Assembly: GCF_907165205.1 (NCBI RefSeq)
Contig: NC_058190.1
Coordinates: 41,652,116-41,716,115, forward strand
Direction: 5' to 3'
Source of the DNA: Coccinella septempunctata
Lineage: Eukaryota > Arthropoda > Insecta > Coleoptera > Coccinellidae
Length of the DNA: 64,000 bases
Shown piece after piece: positions 12,866 to 25,129 of this stretch. Every line of letters starts with the position of its first letter. Position 1 is the stretch's first letter. The notes beneath the pieces are model-generated. The model did no database searches, had not been told where the DNA came from, and saw only the letters and a list, made by a program, of their open reading frames with translations. Position numbers and translations under genes: made by a program.

Positions 12866-13379
12866 CCATTGGATCTGTTCATCGTCAATTCACCAATTTA
12901 AATCTCGCGAATACTTATTAACAAAATGCTTCCAACATAATATGATAATCTCTATACGCCTAAATGAAAAATTGAATTAGGAGATTCCTTTCACAAAATT
13001 GTTTTGTTATTAGTCATAAGTATGGTCAAAAATTACCTGACCTGAGAAAATTCCTAAGAATTCCTTGTTGGAAGTGTTAACTACAATTGCATTGATTGCT
13101 TAGAACTAAGAAAATTATAATATGCCTCACCAACGTTTTTGAATCACGAATATAAAAATTCATGATACTTTGATGCTTCTTCCAAAGCGTATATCACCAC
13201 ATTTTATGAATCATCTCAATTTATTGTAGCAGAATGCAATATTCATAGAGAAGTAGTACACTGATGTAATCTTCGATCTCCCCAACATCGTTCGAATTTT
13301 TTGTGAGCATTTTCCAAACGATTCATTTCTGCTGAAAATTAACGAAGCATAATGAAAAAAGATAATTATTTTTCAACAT

Positions 13380-13385
13380 TTTATT
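13380..13385 (-). terminator. COX6C: Candidate COX6C poly(A) signal
   Basis: TTTATT on the plus strand is AATAAA for the minus-strand gene, about 72 nt beyond its stop codon. Another lies at about 13220. Confidence 0.4.
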
Positions 13386-13456
13386 CTAATTCACAATCAC
13401 TGCAGACTGAACTGAGATTTGGTTCAATGGGATAATATTCATTTTCAATTTCAATT

Positions 13457-15036
13457 TCAATCTTCGTCACTGCAAGAGTCGAACAAACCCTTTTTCCTCA
13501 TCCTCTCGAATTCCTTATCGATATCGTAGTTTCTGCAAAAAAAAAGAATCATTCAGTTTTCGTTGGAACGCTTCAATCGAAAAACGTTATGAAAAACAAT
13601 CCAAAAAGTCAGAAGTGGCAACAAAATCTTCTGATCTGGAATACTCCATACTTCATGCATGTTTTTATTTGTTGAAGCGTAAGATGCGAAAATTGTTGCA
13701 TACCAGAAGAAATGGTGTATTTTAAGAAACATGAGGTAAGGATACTCAAAGTCTTCCGATGCTAATAACTCACAAGGATGATGAAAATAATTTTCAGCTT
13801 AAGGTACTCATTTAGAAATAAGACAAAATGAAATGAAAAATATGAAAAACAGCGAAACAAGGTAAAAAGTTACTAGAAGAAAGCACTCGAAAAATCTAGA
13901 GAAACAAAAGAAACCCAGATCAAACCAAAACATGATGCAACACAAATCAAACAAGTAGAAACAATAGGCACGTACTGTCATCTCTGTGGTCCCGTAGTCT
14001 CATGGAGTATTTTGAAAGTAGTGAAGTGCTTCTGGATTTGAAAAGCTTTCATGGGCACAATCAGAGATATGTCAGTCCTTTCCCAATCAGAAAAACCGTA
14101 AATATGAAAAAGATGTGTCCTTAACAAATGACAACATGATTTAATAACTGAGTTGGGATCTTGATCTTACCCATTTTTGCAGTTTAACCTTCTGATGGCT
14201 TCCAATAAATGTGGCAGTTATTCTCATTATTTTTGACGAATAATTGATGAAAATATTTATATTTGAAGACTGCTTTATTTCACAAATGGATCAATTATAT
14301 AGAATGTCCCTTCTTCACATATGTTTTTTTCAATCGATTCTCTAAGCCCTAATCCACATAAAAAGTTTGTAACTCTCAATTGATAAAAATATGACTTTAC
14401 AAATATCAACCAGTTTCAAAACAGAATAAATCAAATACTGCTTATAAATATAAACCCAACCAAATTCATTTTATTTTTTTTCCAGGGGTGGCACAGCTCA
14501 TTATGAAAACTAAAATTGGCTATATCTATCGTTTTATCAGAGCCGAATCGGAAAAAATAGTATAGGATAAAAGCGTTTTTTGTTAATCTCAAGAATCTAC
14601 TTTTAAAATATTTGTACGAGTCAAAGACTCCCCCTGTATAGCGAGGGGTATAATGGTATTCCTTTTTCAAAAAAGGTTGAAAGGCACGAGAATTTATAAG
14701 TGTTGTCTCGTAGGCATTACTAATGTGATCTCAAATAATTTTGGCTGTTACATTTTTTCGGCATATTCATTACACGATACAGGTATCATATTATCAGAAT
14801 GATAAACATTCATTGAAATCAATTTTGTTCGAATCAATTCGAGAAAAAACTGATGTAACTACTCACTTGTGAAATTCGGCATAATCACGTTTATTTTTAT
14901 CGTTATAGAAAATTTTCATAGCAACCACAGTGGTTGTCGTGAAAATTGCAAGTCCAATTAAATTTCTTCCTATCTGCCTTTTCAGCAACCCCTTCAGTTG
15001 GGGTCTGGGGTAAACTTTAGCTGTTGCGTCGGTCAT
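13457..15036 (-). CDS. COX6C: Cytochrome c oxidase subunit 6C (cyclope-like)
   Basis: Nuclear-encoded small subunit of mitochondrial respiratory complex IV, in the inner membrane. Two exons on the minus strand: 14867-15036 (start ATG 15034-15036; donor CACAA|GTGAGT) and 13457-13532 (acceptor TTTTGCAG; stop 13457-13459). 81 residues, normal for the family (about 75-80). The N-terminus reads MTDATAKVYPRPQLKGLLKR. A hydrophobic membrane helix follows (IGLAIFTTTTVVAMKIFY). The matrix/intermembrane tail ends KNYDIDKEFERMRKKGLF, the family hallmark. The phase-2 junction rebuilds a Lys codon. Convergent with nervy. Confidence 0.93.
14484..14637. mobile_element. MITE family 1, copy b (single end only)
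   Basis: Corresponds to the reverse complement of the left 155 bp of the family: GGGGTGGCACAGCTC inward, to GAGTCAAAGACTCCCCCTGT at the outer end. It lies inside the COX6C intron. The other half is missing. Confidence 0.75.
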
Positions 15037-15536
15037 TCTTTATGTGAAGAAAACACTTAATTCACTTTGTTATGTTCGAACTGCAATACTCGGTTCGATA
15101 GATTTTCACGTTTCACACCTTTTCTAATAAGAATGATGACGTTATCTAATATTGACAGATAAAGCCCACTCGAGGACGATAAAACAGACTTATGTTTACT
15201 AATCTCCCGATGTCCATGCCTTGCGGTTGGTTTATCCCAAGCTGCGGAAAAAATGTAGTATTATGCAACGAGAAAAATGCGGAATTCGGATTCTATTCAG
15301 ATTGTTGAGATATTTTTCCGAAGCTGAGAAATCACTTTTTGATTCATACATTTTTGCGATATAACTTCTTGGATGAATGTGAGAAAAAAATATTTTTTAT
15401 AGGATTAATCTTTTTTACGCGCTTATTAGCGGGTGAAAAGGCGCTTAGAATTTTTAGGTAGAACATATTGCATATAGAGAAATGCGTAGCATACCAATGG
15501 CGAAGCCTTGGAACATAGATTATGCCCGGGTTTCAT

Positions 15537-15783
15537 AAAGCTTGACCAGGGAATCAACGCTTGATTGACGAATAGACGTCAATTTGTTTTTAATCGATAA
15601 TTCAATCATGATCATTCACATTATCATTCTCGCATCAAATTAAGATGTTCCTACGTCCATTCAATTATTATCAATAGCTACTTCTTTGATATATTCAGAA
15701 ATTAAAATGTTTCAGTGATTTCGTTTTAGAATTCGAGTAACTGTCAAATCGTTGATCGGACAATCAAAGTTTTATGAAACCCG
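15537..15783. mobile_element. MITE family 2, copy a
   Basis: The termini are CGGGTTTCATAAAG and the complementary ...TTTTATGAAACCCG. The interior matches, in inverted orientation, the element at 20282-20538, sharing CAATCAAGCGTTGATT-like and GACGTCAATTTG segments. About 247 bp, non-coding. Confidence 0.82.
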
Positions 15784-16680
15784 CTGTGAATGTTCTAAGT
15801 TAAGGATGTAGCGTGTAATCTGATCTACCAAAAGCTGCAATTGGTTTTTCTCCAATTGAATTATTTTTCGTTTTACGCATCAGGAAAAGATTTGTCGAAA
15901 AAATCTGTCGTCGTATCGTTTTGAAAATGAGAATATCGATTCATTATACCCTGCTCAATCAGAAATCGCAATCGGTTCTTTTTCAAGTAAATTATTTTTC
16001 TTTTTACGCCCTTCAGAAGGTCGGCAAAATTAGTAGGGCATACTAGCCGAAATAAATTTTTTTCTTCAAAACTCAGTTCAGATTTGGAATCAGGGACCTT
16101 GAATTATCCATCCAGTACATATGTAGGGCTTGGATTCCAGAATCAAATCAAAAAAACCCAAAGGTCATCATGAAGAATTTCATCGAAAAATACTTTTTTC
16201 GTCGTATCGATTTGAAAATTGGAATGTAGATTCATATTAAACCATGCTCAATCAGAAACGGCAGTCAGGTCTTCTTCAAGTGATTTTTCTTGCTGCACAT
16301 CAACAAAAGTTGTATTAGCAATATGTCCATCGTATATTCTTTTCAAGACTGTAATTACCGAAGCTGATAATGTGTTTTTATGGAAAAAAGGACAAAAATA
16401 TCAAAAAGACCTTGAAGATAAATTGAATGAAAGAATGCTTCTTTATTTTCAAAACTGGCGACGGAAAAAACACCACAATTCGATTCCATTTTATTTATGC
16501 TGAGCTCTTTATTGTTGAAAGTACATAGAGATGATCTCAGTGATAAATAACAATTCAAAATCTTCTCAATTAGATTTCATTGAACAGAAATTTATTGGGT
16601 GATAGTTGACTATAAAGAATCCCTAATGATTTTTATGAAAACATAAGAATTTAATGCACCGTTTTTTCAACCTATATTTG

Positions 16681-16686
16681 TTTATT
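16681..16686 (-). terminator. Candidate poly(A) signal of receptor locus I
   Basis: TTTATT on the plus strand reads AATAAA on the minus strand, 90 nt beyond the stop at 16776. Confidence 0.35.
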
Positions 16687-16775
16687 GCATATTTTAAATT
16701 GATTTTCATAATGTCTTGAATTATATTTCCCTATCCCATTCCAATCCAGCTTCAGTTTTTTTCAAATAGAAATTT

Positions 16776-17060
16776 TCAGTACCTCAATTGGATCAGTATA
16801 ATTATATAAGTTGTCGTTACAGCTAATACCTGCAAATGAATGAAAACATTTGAAGATCTTAATCTTAATCTTTCCAAATTTATTCTCACCGTGTGTAAAA
16901 ACGTCCAATCCAGAGGAAAAAATCCGTATGCTGTAAATTTCAACTTGCTCGTCATAAACCTCAAAGATATGAACTGGAGATAACGAATCTGGCTGTCGAT
17001 TTTGCCACAATCTGCATATTTGTTCCATATATCATGCAAAATAATGACAGATCGGTTAGC
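16776..17060 (-). CDS. Gustatory receptor locus I: shared C-terminal exons
   Basis: Two exons: 16890-17060 (171 nt; acceptor GATTTTAG, donor CACACG|GTGAGA) and 16776-16829 (54 nt; acceptor TTTGCAG, stop TGA). The first encodes ANRSVIILHDIWNKY, then SLRFMTSKLKFTAYGFFPLD at the start of TM7. The second ends TTYIIILIQLRY. The TYhhhhhQ motif in TM7 is the signature of insect gustatory receptors (7tm_7), which form ligand-gated cation channels in taste neurons. Both junctions are phase 0. The exons complete unit A (17613-19119). They are also the only C-terminal exons downstream of unit B before locus II, so they are probably shared. Confidence 0.9.
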   Translation of the reverse strand, partial: ANRSVIILHDIWNKYADCGKIDSQIRYLQFISLRFMTSKLKFTAYGFFPLDWTFLHTVRINLERLRLRSSNVFIHLQVLAVTTTYIIILIQLRY

Positions 17061-17612
17061 CTAAAATCAGGAGTAGGTAATCAGAATCGTACTGAATATC
17101 AAACACATTTCAAAATCAACCGAAAACTCTCAATGTTCTTGGTTCATTATTTTTAATGTACGTGCAGGCTGAATCAAGAAGACTTTGGTCGCATATAAGT
17201 AAATACAAATTTTTGGCCGACGTTTTGCTCTTTTTATGATTGCTCTATACAGGGTGTGTTTAAAGGTGAGAATTCTTTTCGACAATTGATAGGGATGCCG
17301 TATATATTTCTCTATATTCATGACTTTTGTTAAGTTATCTAATTTCTTCCTTTGTTATTCAAACCTTTAATTTCTACGACTTTCAAAAAAATGTTAATAT
17401 GGAACTGTTCATTTTTTTTTCGGGGAAAAACAGAGATATAAAATAAACGTACTCTGGTATCTGATTTTTCAATCCGATACCATTTTGAAAAAAATTCATT
17501 CCTGAAACAAATTGATGGGAGGTCACTAAGGTTAGTGATCTCTATCAAATGATGAGTATTGTTTCAAGTTAAAACTTTATACATATGTCGAATATTGTGT
17601 CGAAAAACTCAC

Positions 17613-19119
17613 TTCTTGTGAAAGCGTGTTCCATGTGAATATAACGAATCCAAGTTTTGTCAATTCTAGGGATACCCATAAGGCATTTTGAATTTGCAAA
17701 CTATTCGAAATGACCAATGAAATGAAGAAATAAGAAGCATATATCATTTCAGCTATATTAATGATGAGCCACATACAGGTGCTCGATGATAGAAATGGAT
17801 TCAGATCTTTCAACGAATCCACAACATCATAATAATTCGAGGATATTTTCTTCAACAGTTTTATTTTGTACGCTTTTTCTATACGCTGAATTTCTTTTTT
17901 TGAGGTTTGATTTATAGTCCCCAGAAAATATGAAGTGGTGTCTATGTCGTCTAATTTGCTCAGATTATGGTTCAGATGAATAAATAATTCCTTCGTTCTC
18001 CCCAAAACTATCGCCATAAGTTCAGTTTCTAAGGCATGTCTATAGCATGTCATCATCCAATTTATCAATAAATGAATGTTCAGAGGTTTCAACCTTTTCA
18101 ATTTGAATAGCATTGTGGAAATAATAAAAAAGGTAACTATTAGGATAAAACTTCCAGCCATTCTCTTTCTTCGAATCTTTGAATTGATACTTATTGTCGA
18201 AACATATAGGCGGCTGAGTTTATTCAAGATTTCATTGTACTTCGGAAAATAAATGAAATTCCATGTACATTTCAGAATTACACTCAACATATTCGCTGTC
18301 AGCATAACTTTTATAATATTCGCATCGAAATCTGAAACAAAAGTTGAGAGGTATATTAGCATATATTCATTGAAAATAACTGAAATTTTGTAGATGAAAA
18401 CGAAAAGTGTATACTGCCAAGTACGCTTGTAAATCTGCTCTTTGAATAACAATGAGATTTCGATTTTTTTTTTCTCGAGTGCATTGCATTGAATCATTTG
18501 AGAGGTCGTCACCATAAAACAGCAAATTTATACTCGTGAAAAATATATGAAATCGTGCTAAATACATTTTCCTTTGTCCCAGGACTAATTCAACTGAGAC
18601 GGTTGATTATTAGACAAGCCACCTTATTTTCATTGTTGATTTCAATAAATAACAATTGAAAGTTGAAGAAGTGCATTTGAGTTTTGAAATGTGATAATTT
18701 CGAAAAATGATTTAAATGTGAATGCTGCGATCTCACTTGAGCGATAAAAAAACTACACACGAAACTGAAATGAGTGAGGTAAAGTTGGTAAAAATGCACG
18801 GGAAAAGAAAAACTAACTTTAGGAAGTGTATAAATAGGAGCAAAAATTGTCTTACTTTTCTTTCAAGTACTTATCTCAATTAAAAAATCCCGAAATTAAA
18901 ATATTTCCCCTTATAAACAGTAAAAATTTCATCACCTGTTTTATGATAGGATATAAATTCATGACCTTTCATGAAAGTCCACAGAAAAACGAAGTTAAAA
19001 ATTAGAAAGGGAAGAAACTTGACATAGTGATATACATTCAGTTCCAAAAAGAACACTCCCTCGAATGTTATTATCCAAATGAACCAATTGGGCAAAATTT
19101 GAGTTATATTATCGCTCAT
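17613..19119 (-). CDS. Gustatory receptor N-terminal unit A (locus I)
   Basis: Exon 1 is 18936-19119 (184 nt; ATG 19117-19119; donor ACAG|GTGATG, phase 1). Exon 2 is 17613-18331 (719 nt; acceptor TTGTTTCAG; donor CAAGAA|GTGAGT, phase 0). Joined to 16890-17060 and 16776-16829 this gives 375 residues, the usual receptor length. The start reads MSDNITQILPNWFIWIITFE; a TM1 hydrophobic stretch follows. Exon 2 carries the conserved block CYRHALETELMAIVLGRTKE after TM4 and several further hydrophobic segments. It ends FTWNTLSQE at the shared splice point. No internal stop, so it looks functional. Ligand unknown. Confidence 0.88.
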
Positions 19120-19446
19120 TTTACTAAGAACAACTCAGTAATAATGAGTGCGACATCCATTGGAAACAATATCATCGAACCAAATTATTAATTCATCAAT
19201 GTTAACATCAAAATAATTATATCATTCTTTTTTGACCTTTGTAATTATCGAAACTATTAGATGATTGGCTCCTGTTAAAGTGCTAAGTATTGAGTTCTAT
19301 TCTTGACAGGAGACAACATAATACAATCCAATTTGGTTAGGGTGTGTTCAAAATTCATTGAAAGAGTTTTCCCTAAGCTAATATACTAATTCGATTTAAA
19401 AACATAAGTACCTACCTACATAATATAATATAATTTTTTGACTCAC

Positions 19447-20942
19447 CTCATCTGAAAGTGACGTCCAAATGTAGATCACCAAGCAGTTTTTTAGGATTTC
19501 ATGAAATGACCATAACTGATGATACAAACTCAATTTTTTCCTCAGGATCGAGTCGATAACGAAATGACAGGAATGAATAAGATGGATAATGTTCATAATC
19601 AACCATAAGTAGGTATCAAATGTCAGAACTGAGGTCAGGGCTATCACTGAATCAACCAGACTAAAATGAATTGAGGAAATCTTACGTATGCTATTTATTT
19701 TCAGTAGGAGATCCCTCTTATTGTTCGAAAAATTAATTATGTTCGTTTCTTGTCTTATTCTTTCACCCAGTATTGAAAAGATCCCTTTGATTTCACCCAG
19801 AACAAGGGCTAAGAACTCCCCTTCTAAAGCATGTTTATACGAGACCAAAATCCAGTTCAAGTGATGGAAAAATTCATAGAACGAAAATGATCTTGTGTGA
19901 ATTAATTTCAAAGTTATTTCGATGGAAACGAAACAAGTAACTACTGATATTTGTAAACCAAACATGTTTCTCTTAAAATATTTCACAGGAAAGACATCTG
20001 TATTCATGGTACTTATTATGCGAAAATACTTTCTTGAATGGTTCAAATTCCAAATCAACCTTATGGTTATCAGCACACCCTCTAGCGTTATCACATATTT
20101 CATTACACTCCCAATATATTCTGGAAAAAATATACCTATTCAGAATGATTTCATTGCAGGTGATGATTTATTCAAAAAGCATAGTCAGCCTTATCAATGA
20201 TGAATTTTTTGGACGTATGTGTATCCTGAAATCTGAGACAAAACTTTCATTCGGTGATAAACAAAAAATCATACTTACAGTGGGTTTCATAGAACTTTGA
20301 TTGTCCGATCAACGATTTGACAGTCACTTGACTTCTAAAACGAAATCACTGAAACCTTTTCATTTCTGGATATATTGAAGAAGTAGCAATTGAGAATAAT
20401 AGAATGGACGTATAAACATCATAATTTGATGCGAGAATGATATTCTGAATGATCATGACTGAATTATCGATTGAAAACAAATTGACGTCTATTCTCCAAT
20501 CAAGCGTTGATTCCCTGATCTAGCTTTATGAAACCCGGGGTATATGTCATGTTGGTGGTAAAGTTTGAGAATGAAAACTTTAACCGATGGGAGCTTAATT
20601 TGATTTTTAATCGTCCACCACATAAATGCTAACTCAGATGTTTTCCAAAATGGCCAAGAATTCATCCATGTAACCTTGATGTACCTATATTTACTTACCT
20701 CCATGCAAATTTGATTTGATATAGATTCTATCTTGTGCGAATGTCCATATGTAAAAGGCATGTATAATCAGTGATAGTGCTATTTTGATATATTCAGCTC
20801 TACCAAAAATGATTCCTAAGATAGAAAAATACCAGTTGGATAAAAAAGGAAAGAAATGGATACTTCCTAGAGAATACATTTCTGTAGGACGAATACACAT
20901 AATATTCCTGAATGACGAATAATAGATATAATTCATCATCAT
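19447..20942 (-). CDS. Gustatory receptor N-terminal unit B (locus I)
   Basis: Exon 1 is 20699-20942 (244 nt; three consecutive in-frame ATGs at 20934-20942; donor GGAG|GTAAGT, phase 1). Exon 2 is 19447-20120 (674 nt; acceptor TTTTTTCCAG; donor GATGAG|GTGAGT, phase 0). It contains SYKHALEGEFLALVLGEIKG, the counterpart of the unit A block. Only about 330 bp separate it from unit A exon 1, and that gap holds no C-terminal exons. It must therefore either use the locus I pair at 16776-17060 by skipping unit A, giving 380 residues, or be a truncated relic. The frame is intact, which favours use. A MITE family 2 copy sits in its intron. Confidence 0.82.
20282..20538. mobile_element. MITE family 2, copy b
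   Basis: Termini GGGTTTCATAGAACTTTGAT and ...GCTTTATGAAACCCGG. Matches the element at 15537-15783 in reverse orientation. It lies in the intron of receptor unit B. Confidence 0.82.
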
Positions 20943-21653
20943 TATTATTCTTTCGAATAAAATATTAATGGACGTGTTGATGTCACTCCATTAGAATAAA
21001 TTGATGTTATTGCACAGGGTGTTTGTTAACATAGAAAACACATTTATTTCATTATGTATTTGGATTACTACTAACGAGAATTGAAAAAAATTCAAGTCAA
21101 AGAAGCTTCGAGGGTCGACATGTTCTGTGCTCTGTGTCTGGCGCTTGTAGTACAAGAGTTGGCGACCAAAAACGGCAAGCAAAGTTTAAGGAGTAAACTC
21201 TATAATCTTTGACGGCAAGAGCAAAGATTATAGCTTAACTCTATAATCTTTGGGCAAGAGTTTTGCGACTTTGAATAACCCCAGCCCCCAGCCAATTAGC
21301 CTTCTTCCACCAATCCACTTCTCTTGGAAATGATCTGCTGAGCCATTGCAGGCCATTTGCCACGTGATCTCTTCTTACCACTCCCACTCCTACGAAATTA
21401 GAATATGTATATCGACGAGAATAAAAGCTCTAAGTTTATGTATACCTAATCATAATCATGAATAGGTCCTATTTTCAACACAAGTATTTCTCTATATGCA
21501 TTTGAACAACATACATTTTATTTTTTGTTTTTTCAACAACAATATTGAGACTATTATGTATCTACTAGAAAAAGAGGTGCATATTAACTAAACAACTTCT
21601 AGTACACCCCAATTGATGTGTCGCCTTGACATTCGTCTTCTAACAATAGAGGC
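20943..21653. other. Spacer between receptor loci I and II
   Basis: Contains three occurrences of a 15-16-nt motif, (A)ACTCTATAATCTTTG or its complement, at about 21190-21260; the same motif forms a perfect palindrome at 37140-37171. A G+C-richer block at about 21265-21400 has no recognised product. A candidate minus-strand AATAAA for locus II is at 21517-21522. Confidence 0.45.
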
Positions 21654-21934
21654 TCATGTTTTCAGTTGAATGAGGATAATAATGAACATTGTAGAAGAAG
21701 CCACAATCTGCAATAAAAAAATTTTAAAAAAATTTGTATTTTCATTTTTTCGCTGAAACATACAGAGTGCAGAATTGTTTTGACCAAAGGGAAGAATCCA
21801 TATGCAGAGAGTTTCAATTTTGTTGCATGCATCCTCATGCAAATATACTGCAGATAGAGTAGTTCCCTCTGGAATCTCCCATTTTGCATATATTCATTCC
21901 AAATGTCGTGGATTAAAGTAACACTTTTGTTTGC
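21654..21934 (-). CDS. Gustatory receptor locus II: shared C-terminal exons
   Basis: Two exons with exactly the same sizes as in locus I: 21764-21934 (171 nt; acceptor AATTTCAG, donor CACTCT|GTATGT) and 21654-21707 (54 nt; acceptor TATTGCAG; stop TGA). They encode ANKSVTLIHDIWNEY, LRYI-like linker, KLKLSAYGFFPL and then STMFIIILIQLKT. The usual TY of TM7 is replaced by TM, while the hydrophobic run and Q are kept. They complete units C and D. Both junctions are phase 0. Confidence 0.88.
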
Positions 21935-22762
21935 CTGAAATTTTAGAATATTTTCAAACATTCTACAATAAAAAATTCATGAAAACAACATGTGCCTCAT
22001 TTCTATCAAAACTTGCTATCCGTTGATCCAAGCAAAGTGTTTTGCCGATATACAGAGCGTTCAATAACTTATCGAAGTCGCTGCTCGATATTCCCCAAAG
22101 CTCTTCCTTGAAGAAAGTACCCTTGATATTTGTATATTGGGTTTTAGACAGAATCAATGAAGGGTAAACTAAATTTTCCAGTACCTCTGCATCAGAATCG
22201 TACTATTCAGATTTTTTTATTCACCTTGCTGTAGTTGTACTTTCGAGTGAAGAATATAAAAAATATATAATAATAATTTTTAACATATTTTCGAAAAAAA
22301 AATATTACGAGTTGAATTATTGCAAATTTACGGAACAAACACCAATGAAATTTGACTTGGATTTTGCATTATTTGAAGGACGCATTGTTAATGGCATGTA
22401 TTCTCTAGGGTAAAAGGATTAATTTCTTGAAAAAATATTAGTTGGCGTTTGATGAAATCTAGTTTCAACTATATAAATAGCGCACTTAAAACGAGTTTTA
22501 ACATATACAGGTGGGGGATCTATTAAACGTTAACAGAGAACTAATCACAATTTTGAGCTTCATGTAGTGGTTTTCTAGTGTAAAATTTTTCCTTGAAATA
22601 TTTTTAGAGCTACGAATTTACATCGGAAACAGCACACCACTGAAATCCTTCATTTTTGACATTTTCATTTCAAATATCGAACACAGCCATCCAAAATTTG
22701 GAGAAAACTAATATTAACTTGTTGATTTTTTATAAGGTGAAGATTGTTCATAATTATGAAAA
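21935..22762. other. Spacer upstream of locus II C-terminal exons
   Basis: About 830 bp between the shared exons and unit C; it is intron under the shared-exon model. AT-rich. A minus-strand open frame (21963-22157) shows no receptor motif. Nothing else recognised. Confidence 0.4.
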
Positions 22763-22768
22763 ACTTAC

Positions 22769-24397
22769 CTCATCAGATACTTCGCTCCAAATCGAGATGA
22801 TGAAATAAACCTTGAATATTTCAAAGAAAAACCACAAAAAGTGCAACACAGCTAGCTGACCAGAATGTAGCGACATGCTGATGATAAAAATTGTTGTTAC
22901 AAGGTTAATGAAATTCGAAGTCATCCAAACAGCAATATCTAAAGACATCACGGAATTTAGTTTCACCAATGAATCCAGAATTTCGTAATGTATCCTTGAA
23001 AGTCTTCTCAAGTTCAGAATTATTTTTTTCAAATCTCGACCATATAACAGTTGATTCTTTTCATCTTGTACATTTTTCATCAATTTTGATCTCCTTACTA
23101 TTCTTTTATATTGATCTGATATTCCGTAATTCAAAATCACATATATTTGTTTTATAATTCCACATATCAGTGACAGGAATTCGCATTGTAAGGCTTGTTT
23201 GTAGATAACGAAAAATGGAAAACACAAGTTCGATTTCTCGAAATCTATCTTGGGTCTATGTATTTCGAGAGTTATGAATAACGACATGTTTATGCAGGTT
23301 ACTATCACAATAAAGAAACCAAACTTTCTTGGTTTCATTTTCTTTATATTCCGTATCATGGCATAACGATGAGATAAATCATTCAATAAAACATCATATT
23401 TCCAGCTTTTGAATAAAGCCCATATTAATCTTATCGTGATCGAGATAAAGTCTGCCACCTTTACGACCTTAACAATGTTTTTGTTGAAAGCTGAAAAGGA
23501 TTTGAAAATAAAATATTCACACAGCCAAACACAGAACATTCGGAGATGTTCGTGAGTATAATTTCATTGCGCTCTTTTGGATGTAAGAAAATGTAATAGC
23601 GAGTATGACCTGACCAGTCCCAAAGGTTGCATCAAGTTACACATGCATATCAAAAATCCTTGTCGTTAAAAAGATATTCAATATACATCAACATATCAAA
23701 AAATTTTTTAAATGATCATGTTTTGTGAAACAAAAAAGTTGAATAGAAATAAGTAAGGGGAATAGCATCGTATCCAGCGATGTAAATCAGTATACTTCAC
23801 TCTGAGTAAAAGTAGAACTTTATATTGTATTATTTTCTTACTTTTTGTTCGAAAAAAAATTTATTGGTTTTTCTTGGTGTGAAATATAATTATCGAAGTT
23901 TTGATTTCATAATATGTAAAGTGACACTCCAAATTTGTCTTGGGATTATTACATATGCGACGAAAAAAATTATAACTTTAATATAGCAGGGTGTCTCCCA
24001 AAAGAATTAGGTTTTGAACGAGATGGAGAGTGGAAATACAGATTATGAAAATATCACAGAAGTAGACACAGTTTGCTGCTGATTGCTGATATCGTATAAA
24101 AAAATTTCAGTTCAGTTTCGTCGGTTCCTGTAATAAAATATTTTTTATAGTGAATTTTGACGTGATGAATAAGTTTTTTGAAACTAAAGGGTCATTGCAT
24201 TTATCTTGGGCTGGATTTTCTTCATTCTACTCACTTTGAAGCCATAACGAGTGCACGAAAGAGAACCCTTGTAGGAAAAACCAAAAGGCAATAATATGTA
24301 GTAGGATAGTCACATTTCTGAACTTATCGTTCTTTATCAGATAAATGCCACTTATTCTGAAAATCAACATTTTCCATTTAGGTATGAAAGGCTGCAT
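22769..24397 (-). CDS. Gustatory receptor N-terminal unit C (locus II)
   Basis: Exon 1 is 24235-24397 (163 nt; ATG 24395-24397, preceded in frame by a stop; donor TCAAA|GTGAGT, phase 1), starting MQPFIPKWKMLIFRISG. It was found by similarity to exon 1 of unit D and is too short to stand out as an open frame. Exon 2 is 22769-23490 (722 nt; acceptor CCTTTTCAG; donor GATGAG|GTAAGT, phase 0), with the conserved YKQALQCEFLSLICGIIKQI block. With 21764-21934 and 21654-21707 the protein is 369 residues. Closely related to unit D. Confidence 0.86.
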
Positions 24398-24761
24398 TAC
24401 AATCGAGGTAAGTCAATGAAGATACTGCATTCACAGAAGGATGAAGTTTTTATATTAGAAGTTTCAGGGGTATATCATGATTGGAAGTGAAAAACTTCCT
24501 GAATGGAATTAAGTATTGGTAAGTATTGGACTGAGAATGCTTATAATGGACAGGCGGAAGAGAAAACATTTTTTTATAAAACAAACTTTATTATTTGTGT
24601 TTCTTTCAGTGCGAGAATAGGATGAGAAAAAAATATTGTGCCTTTCAGGATAATTAATTAGTGCATCCACATGGCTCATCGAAGTGTTAATAGAGCAACA
24701 CAAAGAAAATATTTTTCCAATGATTCCAAAAATACAGATTCGATCGAATATTGAAATGATG

Positions 24762-24870
24762 ATGCCGATACTTGATGAAAATCCATAATTGAACTTGAAA
24801 CAGATTATACGATTATCACAAAATGATCTTATTAAAGTCCAATTATGGATTTTCATCGAGTATCGGCATC
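24762..24870. repeat. Inverted repeat (hairpin) between units C and D
   Basis: Arms of about 32 bp: GATGCCGATACTTGATGAAA... on the left and ...TTTTCATCGAGTATCGGCAT on the right, with two mismatches or so. The spacer is about 45 bp. Confidence 0.75.
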
Positions 24871-25108
24871 ATAAATTCAGGTTTCATTATGAAAACAAGA
24901 TGTGCATCTTTCTTTATTTTCGAATATTGTACCTACCTCTCATCTGGAAGTACCTCAAGAGGTCACAATACCATCATATCGGAGAGAGTTGTACTTCAAC
25001 ACAAAAATCATGCATTATATTATACACAACAAATAACAAAACGAACAAAAACCTACAGGCTATCAAGTTCTTGTAATCAAGAAACTGTATCGTTTTCTGA
25101 CGAGCCTA

Positions 25109-25129
25109 TAATATATATATATATATATA
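25109..25129. repeat. TA dinucleotide microsatellite
   Basis: About ten uninterrupted TA units. Confidence 0.85.

Larger units (their letters stand above)
15037..16775. other. Intergenic spacer with diverged repeats
   Basis: Between COX6C and the first receptor C-terminal exon. It holds MITE family 2 at 15537-15783 and three diverged direct repeats at about 15820-15960, 15960-16100 and 16190-16330. These share blocks such as GCTCAATCAGAAA and TCGTCGTATCG. No gene is supported. A plus-strand frame at 16219-16503 lies partly in this repeat. Confidence 0.5.
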
